The position numbers and the translations under genes are program-made. Under the pieces are notes generated by a model. It saw only the letters and a list, made by a program, of their open reading frames with translations, did no database searches and had not been told where the DNA came from. Positions 10,801-18,112 of a stretch of DNA of 33,871 nucleotides are shown here, one piece after another (the first letter of the stretch is position 1; the number at the start of each line of letters is the position of its first letter). Origin of the DNA: Candidatus Falkowiibacteriota bacterium. Lineage in GTDB: Bacteria; Patescibacteriota; Patescibacteriia; Patescibacteriales; UBA12465. The DNA is taken from the NCBI GenBank assembly GCA_903847415.1, contig CAINDR010000015.1:1-33871 (forward strand). Reading direction: 5' to 3'.

Positions 10801-12217
10801 CTCTTCGACTGTTGGTTTCCTTTCAGAAGAACAAAAGCAGTCTTTAGTTGAAGAAATGCAAAAATTTGATCAGGTTCTATATCCACCAACAACCACTATT
10901 CCTAGCGCTTTTCCGATTACAATTATTGCTCAAAATGAATATGGAGCTAGTAGCACCAATTCTTTCGTCTTAAAGGTTAATAGCTATTGTGGCGATGGCG
11001 TGAAGCAGTCACCAAACCAAGAGAGAAGGGGTGGTTTCTATAATGACGGAGCTGAGGAGTGTGATGGCATTGGAGGAACAGCACTTAGTGCTGCTAGCAG
11101 TTCAGCTGCTGTTCAATATTCTTGCTCTACTCTTGCCTCGAGCACAGTGAATACTCCTAACCCAATCACTACCAACAATTTTTGTCGAGCAACTGGTGGC
11201 TATTGCGGTGATGGTAAATGCGGTTCAGATGACAGCACTTATTCAACTGATGATCAGTTTGAAGCTTATGATCCTGGAAATGTAGCAGGAAATTATTGTC
11301 ACAAAGATTGTGCCTATTGCGGTGATGGAATTGTTCAAACAGGAAAAGGTGAAGAATGTGATCCTGGTAATCCTTATTCTTTTGAAACAGATCTCGGTGA
11401 ACATTGCACAGCAAGTTGTCGGATTAATCGTCATTTAAGAATTCTTCAGGTTTATCCATTTGCGAGTTCAACCAACACAATTAATGTTGAAACCGCTTTA
11501 AACACACTAGGAAATACTTATCCAGAGTTCCGGGGAATGGTTAGCGTTGGTGTTAAAGATCAATCAAAAGATCAAGTTGCTTATTCCACTGATAACGTGC
11601 CAATGAATAATTTTAACTCAAGTACTGAGCAGTATCTTCCTGTTGGAAATATCTTAGAAAAGTATAACCTAATTATTTTTGGAATGTCTGCCACAACATC
11701 ACCCGATCTTAGTGCTATCTCAGCTGTGCGACTTAAAAGTTTTGTTAAAAATGGTGGTATGGTAATTTTTGGCAAAAATACAATTACTAGTGCTAATAAT
11801 AATTTTTGGAGTTTTAGCGATTTTGCTAATTTTGAGGCACTTGGCAACAGTGGGGGCGGGGCAATCGCTTATAATTTGGGAATCGGACAAGCTATTAGTG
11901 CAGATTTTGCTAAAAATCAAGCTTTCTTGATTTCTACAAGCACTTTTATTGTTGGTGATTCTAAGACAAATTATAAACCAAAAACGACAGGAACTAGTTG
12001 CGGAGGCCAATGTCTTGGAAATGTTTGCACTGGGCCAAACTCTAGTTTTGTTAACTTGGTTCATTCAACGAGTAGTGTTAGTGCTACGGAGCCATCATTT
12101 GCTAGTATTTGCAATCGTGTTGCCTTGATTGAGGCGGATAATATTGGGTACCCCTTTAATTTAAAAATTTTTGGTAATTTAATTACTCATTTTTCATCTC
12201 TTCTTTCCTATAAATAA
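7811..12217 (+). CDS. Giant mosaic surface protein: pseudopilin-like module, split Ig-like domain with coiled coil, DUF4215-like Cys repeats, GATase-like C-terminus
   Basis: This is a 1468-residue protein. A hydrophobic N-terminal segment (about 15-38, ending 'GTAQA') is a signal peptide or anchor. Residues about 180-300 look like the soluble part of a type II/IV pseudopilin ('RLAILAEIKSALENYKNKNN', then a KYPDLPSG-type loop and 'CASMEAG'). A cadherin/He_PIG-like strand set starts near 335 ('QVENPGGNPLNWTV') and appears to resume near 625 after a coiled coil of about 230 residues. A hydrophobic stretch ending 'LTISNVLAGD' lies near 952-977. Cys motifs of the 'YCGDG...GEECDPG' type (DUF4215/Myxococcus repeat-like) occur near 1058, 1130 and 1168. 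The last 260 residues ('YNLIIFGMSATTS', 'NGGMVIFG') resemble a ThuA/glutamine-amidotransferase-like fold with no visible catalytic triad. The surface role is inferred from these modules; no enzymatic function is claimed. Confidence 0.75.
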   Translation: MELLNYQKTGKALFYSTAIFLFLTSFFFKNPGTAQAVEATSTSPDAIAIRILPNSEHYGIERWYKEKGFSGAPQFLMVDGYEAVRDGRTVYVNATNVINFTGATSTIHTNIYLISYNQEIKPGTTDVLGQIIANWKFNKNINSSGKCFTPPTTPTTVSTSTCSIDGDCLAGTFCNSDKAKIIRDVSRLAILAEIKSALENYKNKNNKYPDLPSGTYVPHLTISTWPSWQSTFAVQLGVEKSLTDPINKLGSCGDARFEAKTCWDKNTNEYSSSLNPLAFPAESRVMAYYSKNNGNSFSLCASMEAGSSYDTSDQALSKQACDVDFSTITPKSIKFKVFSLQGELGQAFSGFVQVENPGGNPLNWTVEDLSITQVNSSNIALWKTALQNQQNQMTVLNNGKNQLESEISLITNEITAKQTTLTNFQNKLASSTATLNLFTSKMVTVDSYTALIKEAEKNNNELAVLGHKNSFDAAEYSKNQVGVTIANSEEADASVLLEFKTKVSDLETLRLKLKSLRDNMIAAKQNNDIAYINNNQGVLSNFESDKDKLATNLNKDLQKYVTSMQTFKNGANSQINPLQNSLNQLNNQLITKNQELDAQIYDINTLQAQINDKIALINSASENFEGGVQFQATNNPNQIKIYAKKSLKATSSLIKITVSDGVSSNSTTTKIVVSKKKAKIEADNYEYLLNKNNQLSYVFYLNDDSVTSTTAIPSYSLKVAASNAFPVVTALDQWKTINNGLQYKINREERGRFKVTISQSGSTITGLNGLDKKIDYEVVLNPTSPNQTKKNFSLILKQDKPIFDYQCEDSVRRHGNYNCQVKLLNSDNHDIIYTVNGLNGLGLSTASPTHPGQLKISGQAFGPVPTPSSTMLDLLEEVVMCDTKTTKLDTFQKDSANQTSTVTTLLGAYNDIFSTKKVLFSIFSGGKMKLLDANSYESQAPENLNINQSLPGALLSPVLRTFSWLNSLLTISNVLAGDTDNNFSDDICVLKPGGTNSSSTVGFLSEEQKQSLVEEMQKFDQVLYPPTTTIPSAFPITIIAQNEYGASSTNSFVLKVNSYCGDGVKQSPNQERRGGFYNDGAEECDGIGGTALSAASSSAAVQYSCSTLASSTVNTPNPITTNNFCRATGGYCGDGKCGSDDSTYSTDDQFEAYDPGNVAGNYCHKDCAYCGDGIVQTGKGEECDPGNPYSFETDLGEHCTASCRINRHLRILQVYPFASSTNTINVETALNTLGNTYPEFRGMVSVGVKDQSKDQVAYSTDNVPMNNFNSSTEQYLPVGNILEKYNLIIFGMSATTSPDLSAISAVRLKSFVKNGGMVIFGKNTITSANNNFWSFSDFANFEALGNSGGGAIAYNLGIGQAISADFAKNQAFLISTSTFIVGDSKTNYKPKTTGTSCGGQCLGNVCTGPNSSFVNLVHSTSSVSATEPSFASICNRVALIEADNIGYPFNLKIFGNLITHFSSLLSYK

Positions 12218-12231
12218 TTTTTATTAAGCAT

Positions 12232-12657
12232 ATGATTAATTGGCAAAATCGTCAGCATCGAATAATAATTATTAGTGTTATTTCTTTGATTGTCATTGTG
12301 ATGGGAATTATTTTCTGGCTTTTTAGTCGGCAATCAGATAACAACAAGAGTCTAGTTGTTCAAAGTAATCTTCAAACTGAAGAAGTAGCAATTAATTTGC
12401 CAATTTCAGTAACTCAACGGCGAGAACAAGAAAGAAGTCGTCTCAAGAAGGCCGATCACGACAAAGCCCTCTATCAAGAGTTGCTAACCTCTAAAGATAG
12501 TAATCGTTGCGTGGAAATGGAGGGATTAGAAGGACGAGAAATTTGCTTGTTAAGTTTGGCAAAAGAATTTAATGACTCATCTTTGTGTGAGAAAATTGAT
12601 ATTTTAGAATGGAAAAAAGCTTGTCAAAGTGAATTTTTAGTAAATACAAAAAAATAA
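12232..12657 (+). CDS. Small single-pass membrane protein with a four-cysteine C-terminal module
   Basis: The protein has 141 residues. A short basic N-terminus is followed by one strong membrane helix (about 11-33, 'IIIISVISLIVIVMGIIFWL'), so the remainder is probably outside the cell. The C-terminal half has four spaced cysteines ('RCVEMEG', 'REICLL', 'SLCEKI', 'KACQSE') in a helical, charged setting, suggesting two disulfide-linked helices. The start lies 14 bases after the preceding stop, so it is probably in the same transcript. It has no Shine-Dalgarno sequence. I do not recognise the family; an accessory role for the surface proteins next to it is a guess from position. Confidence 0.7.
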   Translation: MINWQNRQHRIIIISVISLIVIVMGIIFWLFSRQSDNNKSLVVQSNLQTEEVAINLPISVTQRREQERSRLKKADHDKALYQELLTSKDSNRCVEMEGLEGREICLLSLAKEFNDSSLCEKIDILEWKKACQSEFLVNTKK

Positions 12658-12695
12658 AATTAAAATAATTAATAAGTAAGAATAATCTAATTTCT

Positions 12696-13475
12696 ATGTT
12701 TAACGATTCAAACAATTCTTCCCAAGGGGGGGCAAAAGAGATTGATGATATTTTTTCCGATATCGATCAACCAACCACCCCTCAAGCACCAACTCCACCA
12801 GTTAATCCTGGTTTTCAAGGGTCTGTTCCAGTTGCCCCAACTCCTCAAGTTAATCAAGCCTCACCGCAAAGCCCTTTTCCAGGATCAGGAAAAGAAACTT
12901 TTTTGAGGATGGAGGACAATATGCCCGCAGCTGGTGAGAGAGGCACAAAAGCTTTAAAGATTTTTCTCATTTTATTGATAGTAGTTGCTATTCTTTCTTT
13001 TGCTGGTTATTTTGTTTACACCAAATTTGTTCAACCAAAAGCACAGGTGGTCAGTCAGATTAATGCCGACGAAGTATCAACTCCAAGCGACGAGGAGCAG
13101 GCACTAATTGAGCAAAATATTAAAAACCAAGAACAGCAAGCAAGCAATATTCCTAGCGAAGCAACGACAACTAGTTTAGCAGAAGAGACTCCTCTTTCTA
13201 CTCCTAGCTCATCAGAATTAATTGTTCCAGAAGTTGTTAATGTTGATACCGATGGCGATGGTTTGAATGATCAAGAAGAAACAATGTTGGGAACAGATAT
13301 TACTAAAGTTGACTCCGATGGTGACGAGCTTAGTGATTATGAAGAAGTAAAAACATATTTAACAAATCCTTTAATTGTTGATACCGATGGCGATACTTAT
13401 TCGGATGGAGGGGAAGTTAAAGGTGGCTACAATCCTAATGGAACTGGCAAATTAACCACCAGTCCTGCTAATTAA
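12696..13475 (+). CDS. Single-pass membrane protein with thrombospondin type 3 calcium-binding repeats
   Basis: The protein has 259 residues. Residues 1-85 are Pro/Gln-rich and probably cytoplasmic. One membrane helix spans about 86-108 ('IFLILLIVVAILSFAGYFVY'). A low-complexity Ser/Thr/Glu-rich stalk follows, then TSP3-type repeats at about 183-242: 'DTDGDGLNDQEE', 'DSDGDELSDYEE' and 'DTDGDTYSDGGE'. The DxDxDG spacing is the classic calcium-coordinating loop. The topology (N inside, repeats outside) is inferred. It is the first of three tightly packed genes (2-3 base gaps) encoding related membrane proteins. TSP3 proteins of this shape are common in Parcubacteria-type genomes. The molecular role is unknown; calcium-dependent binding or wall attachment is plausible. 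Confidence 0.8.
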   Translation: MFNDSNNSSQGGAKEIDDIFSDIDQPTTPQAPTPPVNPGFQGSVPVAPTPQVNQASPQSPFPGSGKETFLRMEDNMPAAGERGTKALKIFLILLIVVAILSFAGYFVYTKFVQPKAQVVSQINADEVSTPSDEEQALIEQNIKNQEQQASNIPSEATTTSLAEETPLSTPSSSELIVPEVVNVDTDGDGLNDQEETMLGTDITKVDSDGDELSDYEEVKTYLTNPLIVDTDGDTYSDGGEVKGGYNPNGTGKLTTSPAN

Positions 13476-13477
13476 TT

Positions 13478-13681
13478 ATGCAAAGTATTAAAGATTATTC
13501 TCAAGAATTAGAAGGAAAAAGCCAGCGGTCAGTTAGCAAGCAATCAGTTTGGACGCGACCAATTGTGATTCACGTGATGCCGCAGTTAAGACGGAAGGTT
13601 TCTCATCAAGCTTTTTATTTAACGATTACGGTTTGGATTTTGGCGATCAGTTTGGTGGCAACTTATTTTTTTATTAAATAA
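13478..13681 (+). CDS. Small C-terminally anchored membrane protein
   Basis: The protein has 67 residues: a polar, basic N-terminal part of about 44 residues and a single C-terminal membrane helix (about 45-66, 'FYLTITVWILAISLVATYFF'). The start is 2 bases after the upstream stop and the stop is 3 bases before the next start, which argues strongly that it is a real gene in a translated operon. The pre-helix motif 'IVIHVMP' resembles 'FVVHNMP' in the next protein. No family was recognised. It may be a partner of the two TSP3 proteins on either side. Confidence 0.7.
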   Translation: MQSIKDYSQELEGKSQRSVSKQSVWTRPIVIHVMPQLRRKVSHQAFYLTITVWILAISLVATYFFIK

Positions 13682-13684
13682 ATT

Positions 13685-14677
13685 ATGTTTTTTAAAGGAA
13701 AAAAGTCAAATTCGGAAAATCCTAACAATCCAAGTTTTTCTGAGCGCTTAAACCAAGATTTCGTTGTTCACAATATGCCATCCCCAGTCTCTTCAGGGAT
13801 TACGGTTCGGAAGCAGTCTTTAGCGGCGCCAGAGAATCACAAAAAAACCGGAATTATGATTATTTCCGGAGGGATTATTTTGGTTACTGGTCTTTTATAT
13901 GGAGCTTATGTTTTAATTATTCAACCATCTTTAGAAACCAAAGCTCCTGTCACTGAAGAAATCGTTACCGAATTACCAGTACAACCAGTAGTTCAAGAAA
14001 ATCAGCCGACAGAGATCATTGCTAGCTCTTCTGTTGAATCACCGGTTATTGCGCCAATCACAGTTGAAGCTCCAACAACCACGGTTAACATTGAAGAGAT
14101 AGTTACTCCAGTTCAGGCTTCTATTATTGACGCCGATAGTGATGGTTTAAGTGATGAAGAGGAACGTTTAATTGGTTCTAACCCAAATAAAATTGATTCT
14201 GATGGTGATGGTAATGCTGATTTGATTGAGCTGCAAAATTCTTATAACCCTAGTGGTTCTGGTCGTTTGTCTTCTTCTTTGTCAATGATTAATTATCGAA
14301 ATCCAGCTTTAAAATATTCCTTAATTTATCCTAAAGAATGGTTATTAAAAAATTTAAACGACAATGAAACGATTTTAATTTCTTCTGCAGATGAAAAGTA
14401 CTTTATCCAAGTAATTCATCAATTCAATTCTCAGCGTTTAGATATTTCCGATTGGTATCAAACCGAATTTCCTGATCAGCAAGCTGGAGAAGTTCGAATA
14501 GCAGCTGATGGTTCTTGGCAGGGAGTTTATAATCAAGATAAAAATATTTTTTACCTTAGTGATATGATTAAACAAAATATTTATATCTTTTCTTTAGGAG
14601 CCACCGAGGGTAATACTATTAATCATGAACGTTTATTCGAATTAGTAATTAATAGTTTTCGGGTGAACACAAAATAA
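13685..14677 (+). CDS. Membrane protein with TSP3 repeats and a PsbP-like C-terminal domain
   Basis: The protein has 330 residues. A polar cytoplasmic N-terminus contains 'FVVHNMP'. A membrane helix spans about 55-79 ('GIMIISGGIILVTGLLYGAY'), followed by a Pro/Thr/Val-rich stalk and TSP3 calcium loops at about 148-192 ('DADSDGLSDEEE', 'DSDGDGNADLIE'). The last 130 residues ('LKYSLIYPKEWL' through 'FELVINSFRV') have the YP..W start and the terminal I..SF.. strand typical of PsbP/Mog1-like domains. The overall plan matches the gene two positions upstream apart from this extra domain, suggesting duplication with domain gain. A strong terminator ends the transcript. Confidence 0.8.
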   Translation: MFFKGKKSNSENPNNPSFSERLNQDFVVHNMPSPVSSGITVRKQSLAAPENHKKTGIMIISGGIILVTGLLYGAYVLIIQPSLETKAPVTEEIVTELPVQPVVQENQPTEIIASSSVESPVIAPITVEAPTTTVNIEEIVTPVQASIIDADSDGLSDEEERLIGSNPNKIDSDGDGNADLIELQNSYNPSGSGRLSSSLSMINYRNPALKYSLIYPKEWLLKNLNDNETILISSADEKYFIQVIHQFNSQRLDISDWYQTEFPDQQAGEVRIAADGSWQGVYNQDKNIFYLSDMIKQNIYIFSLGATEGNTINHERLFELVINSFRVNTK

Positions 14678-14694
14678 ATTATTTTTATTAAAAT

Positions 14695-14729
14695 AAAAAA
14701 CTACTGCTTTGTTTGCGGTAGTTTTTTTT
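14695..14729. terminator. Bidirectional intrinsic terminator between convergent genes
   Basis: A stem AAAAACTACTGC / GCGGTAGTTTTT (one G.U pair) with a 7-base TTTGTTT loop is followed by a T run on the + strand and preceded by an A run that serves the - strand. It lies between the stops of the TSP3/PsbP-like gene (+) and clpP (-), so it can end both transcripts. Confidence 0.85.
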
Positions 14730-14740
14730 GTTTGCGTGAT

Positions 14741-15316
14741 TTATTCGCCAATTACTTTATCAATTAGACCATATTTTTTCGCTTCTTCCGCACTCATATA
14801 ATTATCTCGGTCACTATCTTTTTCAATGGTTTCACTTTTCTTTCCGGTGTGTTTTCCTAAGATTTGATTTAATTTATTTTTAGTTTTGATGATGTGTTCA
14901 GCCATGATTTTAATGTCACTTGCTTGACCCTCAGCGCCACCCATTACTTGATGAATCATAATTTCGCTATTTGGGAGAGCTAATCTTTTTCCTTTTTTTC
15001 CGGCGGCTAATAAAACCGAAGCCATTGAAGCTGCCATCCCAACGCAAATCGTTGAGACATCGGATTTAATATATTGCATGGTGTCATAAATAGCTAGACC
15101 AGCGGAAACTGATCCACCAGGGGAATTGATATAAAATTTTATATCTCGATTATTTTCAGCGTCTAAAAATAATAATTGGGCAATAACAATATTGGCAGTG
15201 TGGTCATTGATTTGCTCGCCAAGAAAAATAATCCGATCTTTTAAAAGTCGGGAATAAATGTCATAGGCGCGTTCCATTTGGCCTTCTTTTTCAATAACAG
15301 TAGGGATTATCGGCAT
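14741..15316 (-). CDS. clpP: ATP-dependent Clp protease proteolytic subunit ClpP
   Basis: The protein has 191 residues, normal for the family. This serine protease forms the tetradecameric chamber that degrades proteins fed to it by Clp ATPases in the cytoplasm. The catalytic triad is visible and falls at the same numbers as in mature E. coli ClpP: Ser97 in 'GMAASMAS', His122 in 'IMIHQVMGG' and Asp171 in 'SDRDNYMSA'. The oxyanion/handle segment '[10 protein letters not shown]' is intact. The N-terminus is short with no long propeptide. The gene has its own promoter and is the only host gene on the - strand here. No Clp ATPase gene or trigger factor gene is adjacent in the window. Confidence 0.97.
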   Translation of the reverse strand: MPIIPTVIEKEGQMERAYDIYSRLLKDRIIFLGEQINDHTANIVIAQLLFLDAENNRDIKFYINSPGGSVSAGLAIYDTMQYIKSDVSTICVGMAASMASVLLAAGKKGKRLALPNSEIMIHQVMGGAEGQASDIKIMAEHIIKTKNKLNQILGKHTGKKSETIEKDSDRDNYMSAEEAKKYGLIDKVIGE

Positions 15317-15350
15317 ATTATGATAAATAATTAGTTATTTAGATAATCTG

Positions 15351-15379
15351 ATTATAATATGAAGTAGCGATTTTGTAAA
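15351..15379 (-). promoter_or_regulatory. Predicted sigma-70 promoter of clpP
   Basis: Read on the - strand, TTTACA (15379-15374) and TATAAT (15356-15351) are separated by exactly 17 bases. The predicted start near 15344 gives a leader of roughly 28 bases before the clpP ATG. The match is close to consensus. No Shine-Dalgarno is present in the leader. Confidence 0.75.
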
Positions 15380-15396
15380 GAATAGGGGCTTTTCAC

Positions 15397-15425
15397 TTGA
15401 TTTTTGTTTTTTTATTCGGTAAGAT
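15397..15425 (+). promoter_or_regulatory. Predicted sigma-70 promoter of secD-secF
   Basis: TTGATT and TAAGAT are separated by 17 bases. The predicted start near 15432 gives a leader of about 34 bases, which ends in the AT dyad AATAATT-AG-AATTATT (15450-15465) directly against the secD ATG. The promoter is divergent from, and within 20 bases of, the clpP -35. Confidence 0.6.
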
Positions 15426-15465
15426 TTGAGGAGTTATAAGATTATTTTCAATAATTAGAATTATT

Positions 15466-17025
15466 ATGAACATCGCTGAAAAATTTTCAAAATTATCTGC
15501 TCGACAAAAATCTTGGTGGGTTTTTGGTTTAATTGCTGTTTTTACACTAACGGTTGCTTTGATTTCCGCTAGTAACTATTACAATAATTTTGCCAATAAC
15601 TTATCTCAAAAAACTAATGGAGTGGTAGCGCTTCCAGTAGTTAAAGAACTTCCTTTTAGTTTGGGTTTGGACTTGCAAGGAGGGGCACATTTGGTTTATT
15701 TGGCTGACGTTAAAAATATTCCCGAGCAGGATCGAGCTAGTGCTCTTGAATCAGTCCGAGATATTGTTGAAAGAAGAGTTAATCTTTTTGGTGTAAGCGA
15801 ACCATTGGTTCAAATCAATCATTCTGCTAGCGGAGAGTATCGCTTGATTGTTGAATTAGCTGGAATTAAAGATGTTAACGAAGCAATCAAAATGATTGGT
15901 GAAACTCCATTGTTGGAATTTCAAGAAATGAGTGCTCCACTAACTAAGGTTGTGAGTCAAAATAATTCAAGCAGTGAAATTACTCTGGATGCTAATCAAA
16001 ATAATTCTTGGAAAAATACCGAGCTCACTGGTAAATATTTGAAAAGATCATCTATTGAATTTAACCAAAATGATGGTACTCCTTATGTTTCTTTAGATTT
16101 TAATGAAGAGGGAGCAAAATTGTTTGCTGAAATCACCGAAAGAAATATTGGTAAACCAGTTGCTATTCTTTTGGATGGGGTAGTAATTAGTGCTCCTAAT
16201 GTTAATGAAAAAATTACTGGTGGAAAGGCAATGATTAGTGGTAGTTTTACAGTTGATGAAGTTAAAAGTTTAGTGAAACGTTTGAATTCTGGTGCTTTGC
16301 CAGTGCCAATTAGTTTGATTTCTCAACAAACCATTGAAGCGAGTCTTGGCGCTAAAGCAATCAATAACAGTTTAACTGCTGGTTTGATTGGTTTATTGTT
16401 AGTTTCTCTCTTCATGATTGTTATTTACCGTTTTCCTGGTTTCTTGGCGGTTATCTCTTTGTTTGTTTATGGTTTAACGGTTTTGGCGATTTTTAAATCT
16501 CTTCCGATTTGGTTAGCTTTTGTTTTAGTAGCAATAATGATTGGTCTTCTCTTTTACACTTTTAACGAAATCAAAGTGTTTAATGGAGGCGTTGCTTTAT
16601 TGTTTTTAATGATTGGAGTTTTGTTGTTCTTTTATGCCTCCAGATCGATCACATTAACCCTATCTGGCATTGCTGGTTTTATTATGTCAATTGGAATGGC
16701 TGTTGATGCCAATATTTTGATTTTTGAACGAATTAAAGAAGAGTTAAAATCTGGGAAATCAATTTCATTGGCGGTTGATGAAGGATTCCGTCATGCCTGG
16801 CCATCAATTAGAGATGGAAATACTTCAACAATTTTAACCTGCTTTATTTTAATGTTCTTTGGTACTTCAGCAGTCCAAGGGTTTGGGACAGCATTATTTA
16901 TTGGTCTAGCAGTATCTTTGTTTAGTGCGATTGTTGTTTCTCGAACGCTTTTCACTCTCGTTCTCGGCAAGTGGCTCGAAAAAAAGACTTGGTTAATCGG
17001 TTCTGGCTTAAAACAGAAAAACTAA
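15466..17025 (+). CDS. secD: Protein translocase subunit SecD with extra hydrophobic segments
   Basis: The protein has 519 residues. SecD with SecF uses the proton gradient to pull preproteins through SecYEG. A first membrane helix lies at about 17-36. The D1 motif 'LGLDLQGGAHL' is at about 67-76 and P1-like strands follow. The characteristic 'IGMAVDANILIFERI' (about 409-423) and the 'FRHAWPSIRDGN' region are intact. Oddity: between 'LTVLAIFK' (about 344) and 'ITLTLSGIAGF' (about 395) there are some 50 residues with two strong hydrophobic stretches ('WLAFVLVAIMIGLLFY', 'GVALLFLMIGVLLFFY'), where SecD proteins normally have only a short loop, so this protein probably has two additional membrane helices. 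It is followed 12 bases later by secF. Confidence 0.95.
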   Translation: MNIAEKFSKLSARQKSWWVFGLIAVFTLTVALISASNYYNNFANNLSQKTNGVVALPVVKELPFSLGLDLQGGAHLVYLADVKNIPEQDRASALESVRDIVERRVNLFGVSEPLVQINHSASGEYRLIVELAGIKDVNEAIKMIGETPLLEFQEMSAPLTKVVSQNNSSSEITLDANQNNSWKNTELTGKYLKRSSIEFNQNDGTPYVSLDFNEEGAKLFAEITERNIGKPVAILLDGVVISAPNVNEKITGGKAMISGSFTVDEVKSLVKRLNSGALPVPISLISQQTIEASLGAKAINNSLTAGLIGLLLVSLFMIVIYRFPGFLAVISLFVYGLTVLAIFKSLPIWLAFVLVAIMIGLLFYTFNEIKVFNGGVALLFLMIGVLLFFYASRSITLTLSGIAGFIMSIGMAVDANILIFERIKEELKSGKSISLAVDEGFRHAWPSIRDGNTSTILTCFILMFFGTSAVQGFGTALFIGLAVSLFSAIVVSRTLFTLVLGKWLEKKTWLIGSGLKQKN

Positions 17026-17037
17026 TTTAAAGACTAT

Positions 17038-17943
17038 ATGTTAAATATCATTCAAAATCGTAAAATTTGGCTTTCAATTTCTGGTGTTTTAGTTACTCTT
17101 TCGATAGTTGCTATTTCAATTTGGGGCTTAAACTTTGGTATTGATTTTACTGGCGGCAGCTTAATGGAAGTAGAATTTACTAATTACCAACCACAAATCA
17201 CCGAAATTCAAGAAAGTCTTCGGAATGTTGGTGCCAACAACTTGGTTATTCAACCAACCGAGAATCAAACAACTCTTTTGCGTTTTAAGGAGAGTAGTCA
17301 GGATGTTCATCAGGCGATTAATCAGTCTTTAAATAAGCTCGCGGCAGAACACAATGGCTCTGCCAAAGAATTGCGTTTTGATTCCATCGGTCCTTCTATT
17401 GGTAAGGAATTAAAAAGCAAATCATTTAATGCCATCGTTTTAGTTCTATTAATGATGGTTGCCTTCATTGCCTTTGCTTTTCGAAAAGTTTCTAAACCGG
17501 TTGCTTCCTGGAAATATGGTTTAGCGGCGATTGTGGCCCTTGCGCACGATGTAATTATCGTTTTGGGGGTATTTGCCGTTCTTGGTCATTTTGTTGGCAC
17601 AGAGGTAAACACAGCCTTTATTGCAGCCATTTTAACTGTTCTCGGTTATAGCGTGAATGATACAATTATTGTTTTTGATCGAACTAGAGAGAATTTGCCG
17701 AAATCTAGTCAAGACTTTGAAAAAACAATTAACACCAGTGTTAATCAAGTGCTTACCCGTTCTATCAATACTTCTTTTTCAGCAATTTTAGCTCTTTTGG
17801 CAATTTTAGTCTTCGGTGGTGCTAGTATTCGTGAATTTGCCCTTGCTCTAACGGTGGGGATCTTTATTGGGACTTATAGTTCGATCTTTATTGCCAGTCC
17901 AATGATTGTGATTTGGGAGAAGATGGGAAGAAAAAAAGCTTAA
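17038..17943 (+). CDS. secF: Protein translocase subunit SecF
   Basis: The protein has 301 residues, normal for SecF. It is the partner of SecD in the inner-membrane accessory translocase complex. It carries the N-terminal 'GIDFTGGSLMEVEF' signature (about 33-46), a periplasmic/extracellular P1 loop, and the family hallmark 'GYSVNDTIIVFDRTREN' in the membrane domain. Six membrane segments are visible. It is co-transcribed with secD (12-base gap) and ended by an intrinsic terminator. No extra hydrophobic insert is seen here, unlike its SecD partner. Confidence 0.96.
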   Translation: MLNIIQNRKIWLSISGVLVTLSIVAISIWGLNFGIDFTGGSLMEVEFTNYQPQITEIQESLRNVGANNLVIQPTENQTTLLRFKESSQDVHQAINQSLNKLAAEHNGSAKELRFDSIGPSIGKELKSKSFNAIVLVLLMMVAFIAFAFRKVSKPVASWKYGLAAIVALAHDVIIVLGVFAVLGHFVGTEVNTAFIAAILTVLGYSVNDTIIVFDRTRENLPKSSQDFEKTINTSVNQVLTRSINTSFSAILALLAILVFGGASIREFALALTVGIFIGTYSSIFIASPMIVIWEKMGRKKA

Positions 17944-17960
17944 ATTAAAAGAAAATATTA

Positions 17961-17993
17961 AAAAACGGGCTCTGTGAGGGGCTCGTTTTTTTT
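17961..17993 (+). terminator. Intrinsic terminator after secF
   Basis: A stem AAACGGGCTC / GGGCTCGTTT with two G.U pairs and a TGTGAG loop is followed by a run of T. It ends the secD-secF transcript. Confidence 0.8.
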
Positions 17994-18015
17994 GTTTTAT
18001 AACGCCTTTAACCCC

Positions 18016-18044
18016 TTGACATTTTTCTAATTTAGTTTTATAAT
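18016..18044 (+). promoter_or_regulatory. Full-consensus sigma-70 promoter
   Basis: TTGACA - 17 bases - TATAAT is a perfect match to the bacterial housekeeping consensus. It drives the gene at 18113, with a predicted start near 18051. This is the strongest promoter by sequence in the window. Confidence 0.85.
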
Positions 18045-18048
18045 TATT

Positions 18049-18095
18049 GAACGTTTCTTGAAGGCTAGTGAGTCTAAAAATCAAGGAATGTGTTC
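18049..18095 (+). promoter_or_regulatory. Possible 5' leader stem-loop
   Basis: Right at the predicted transcript start, GAAC..TTCTTGA can pair with TCAAGGAA..GTTC (bulges at two places), enclosing about 19 bases. It would give the transcript a folded 5' end. It could protect the mRNA or simply be chance; it is not a terminator because an A-rich tract follows. Confidence 0.3.
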
Positions 18096-18112
18096 ATTAA
18101 AAAAATAAAAAA

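Noticed and set aside
11720-12064. Minus-strand ORF of 114 codons
   Set aside because: Antisense shadow of the 1468-residue surface protein with atypical composition.
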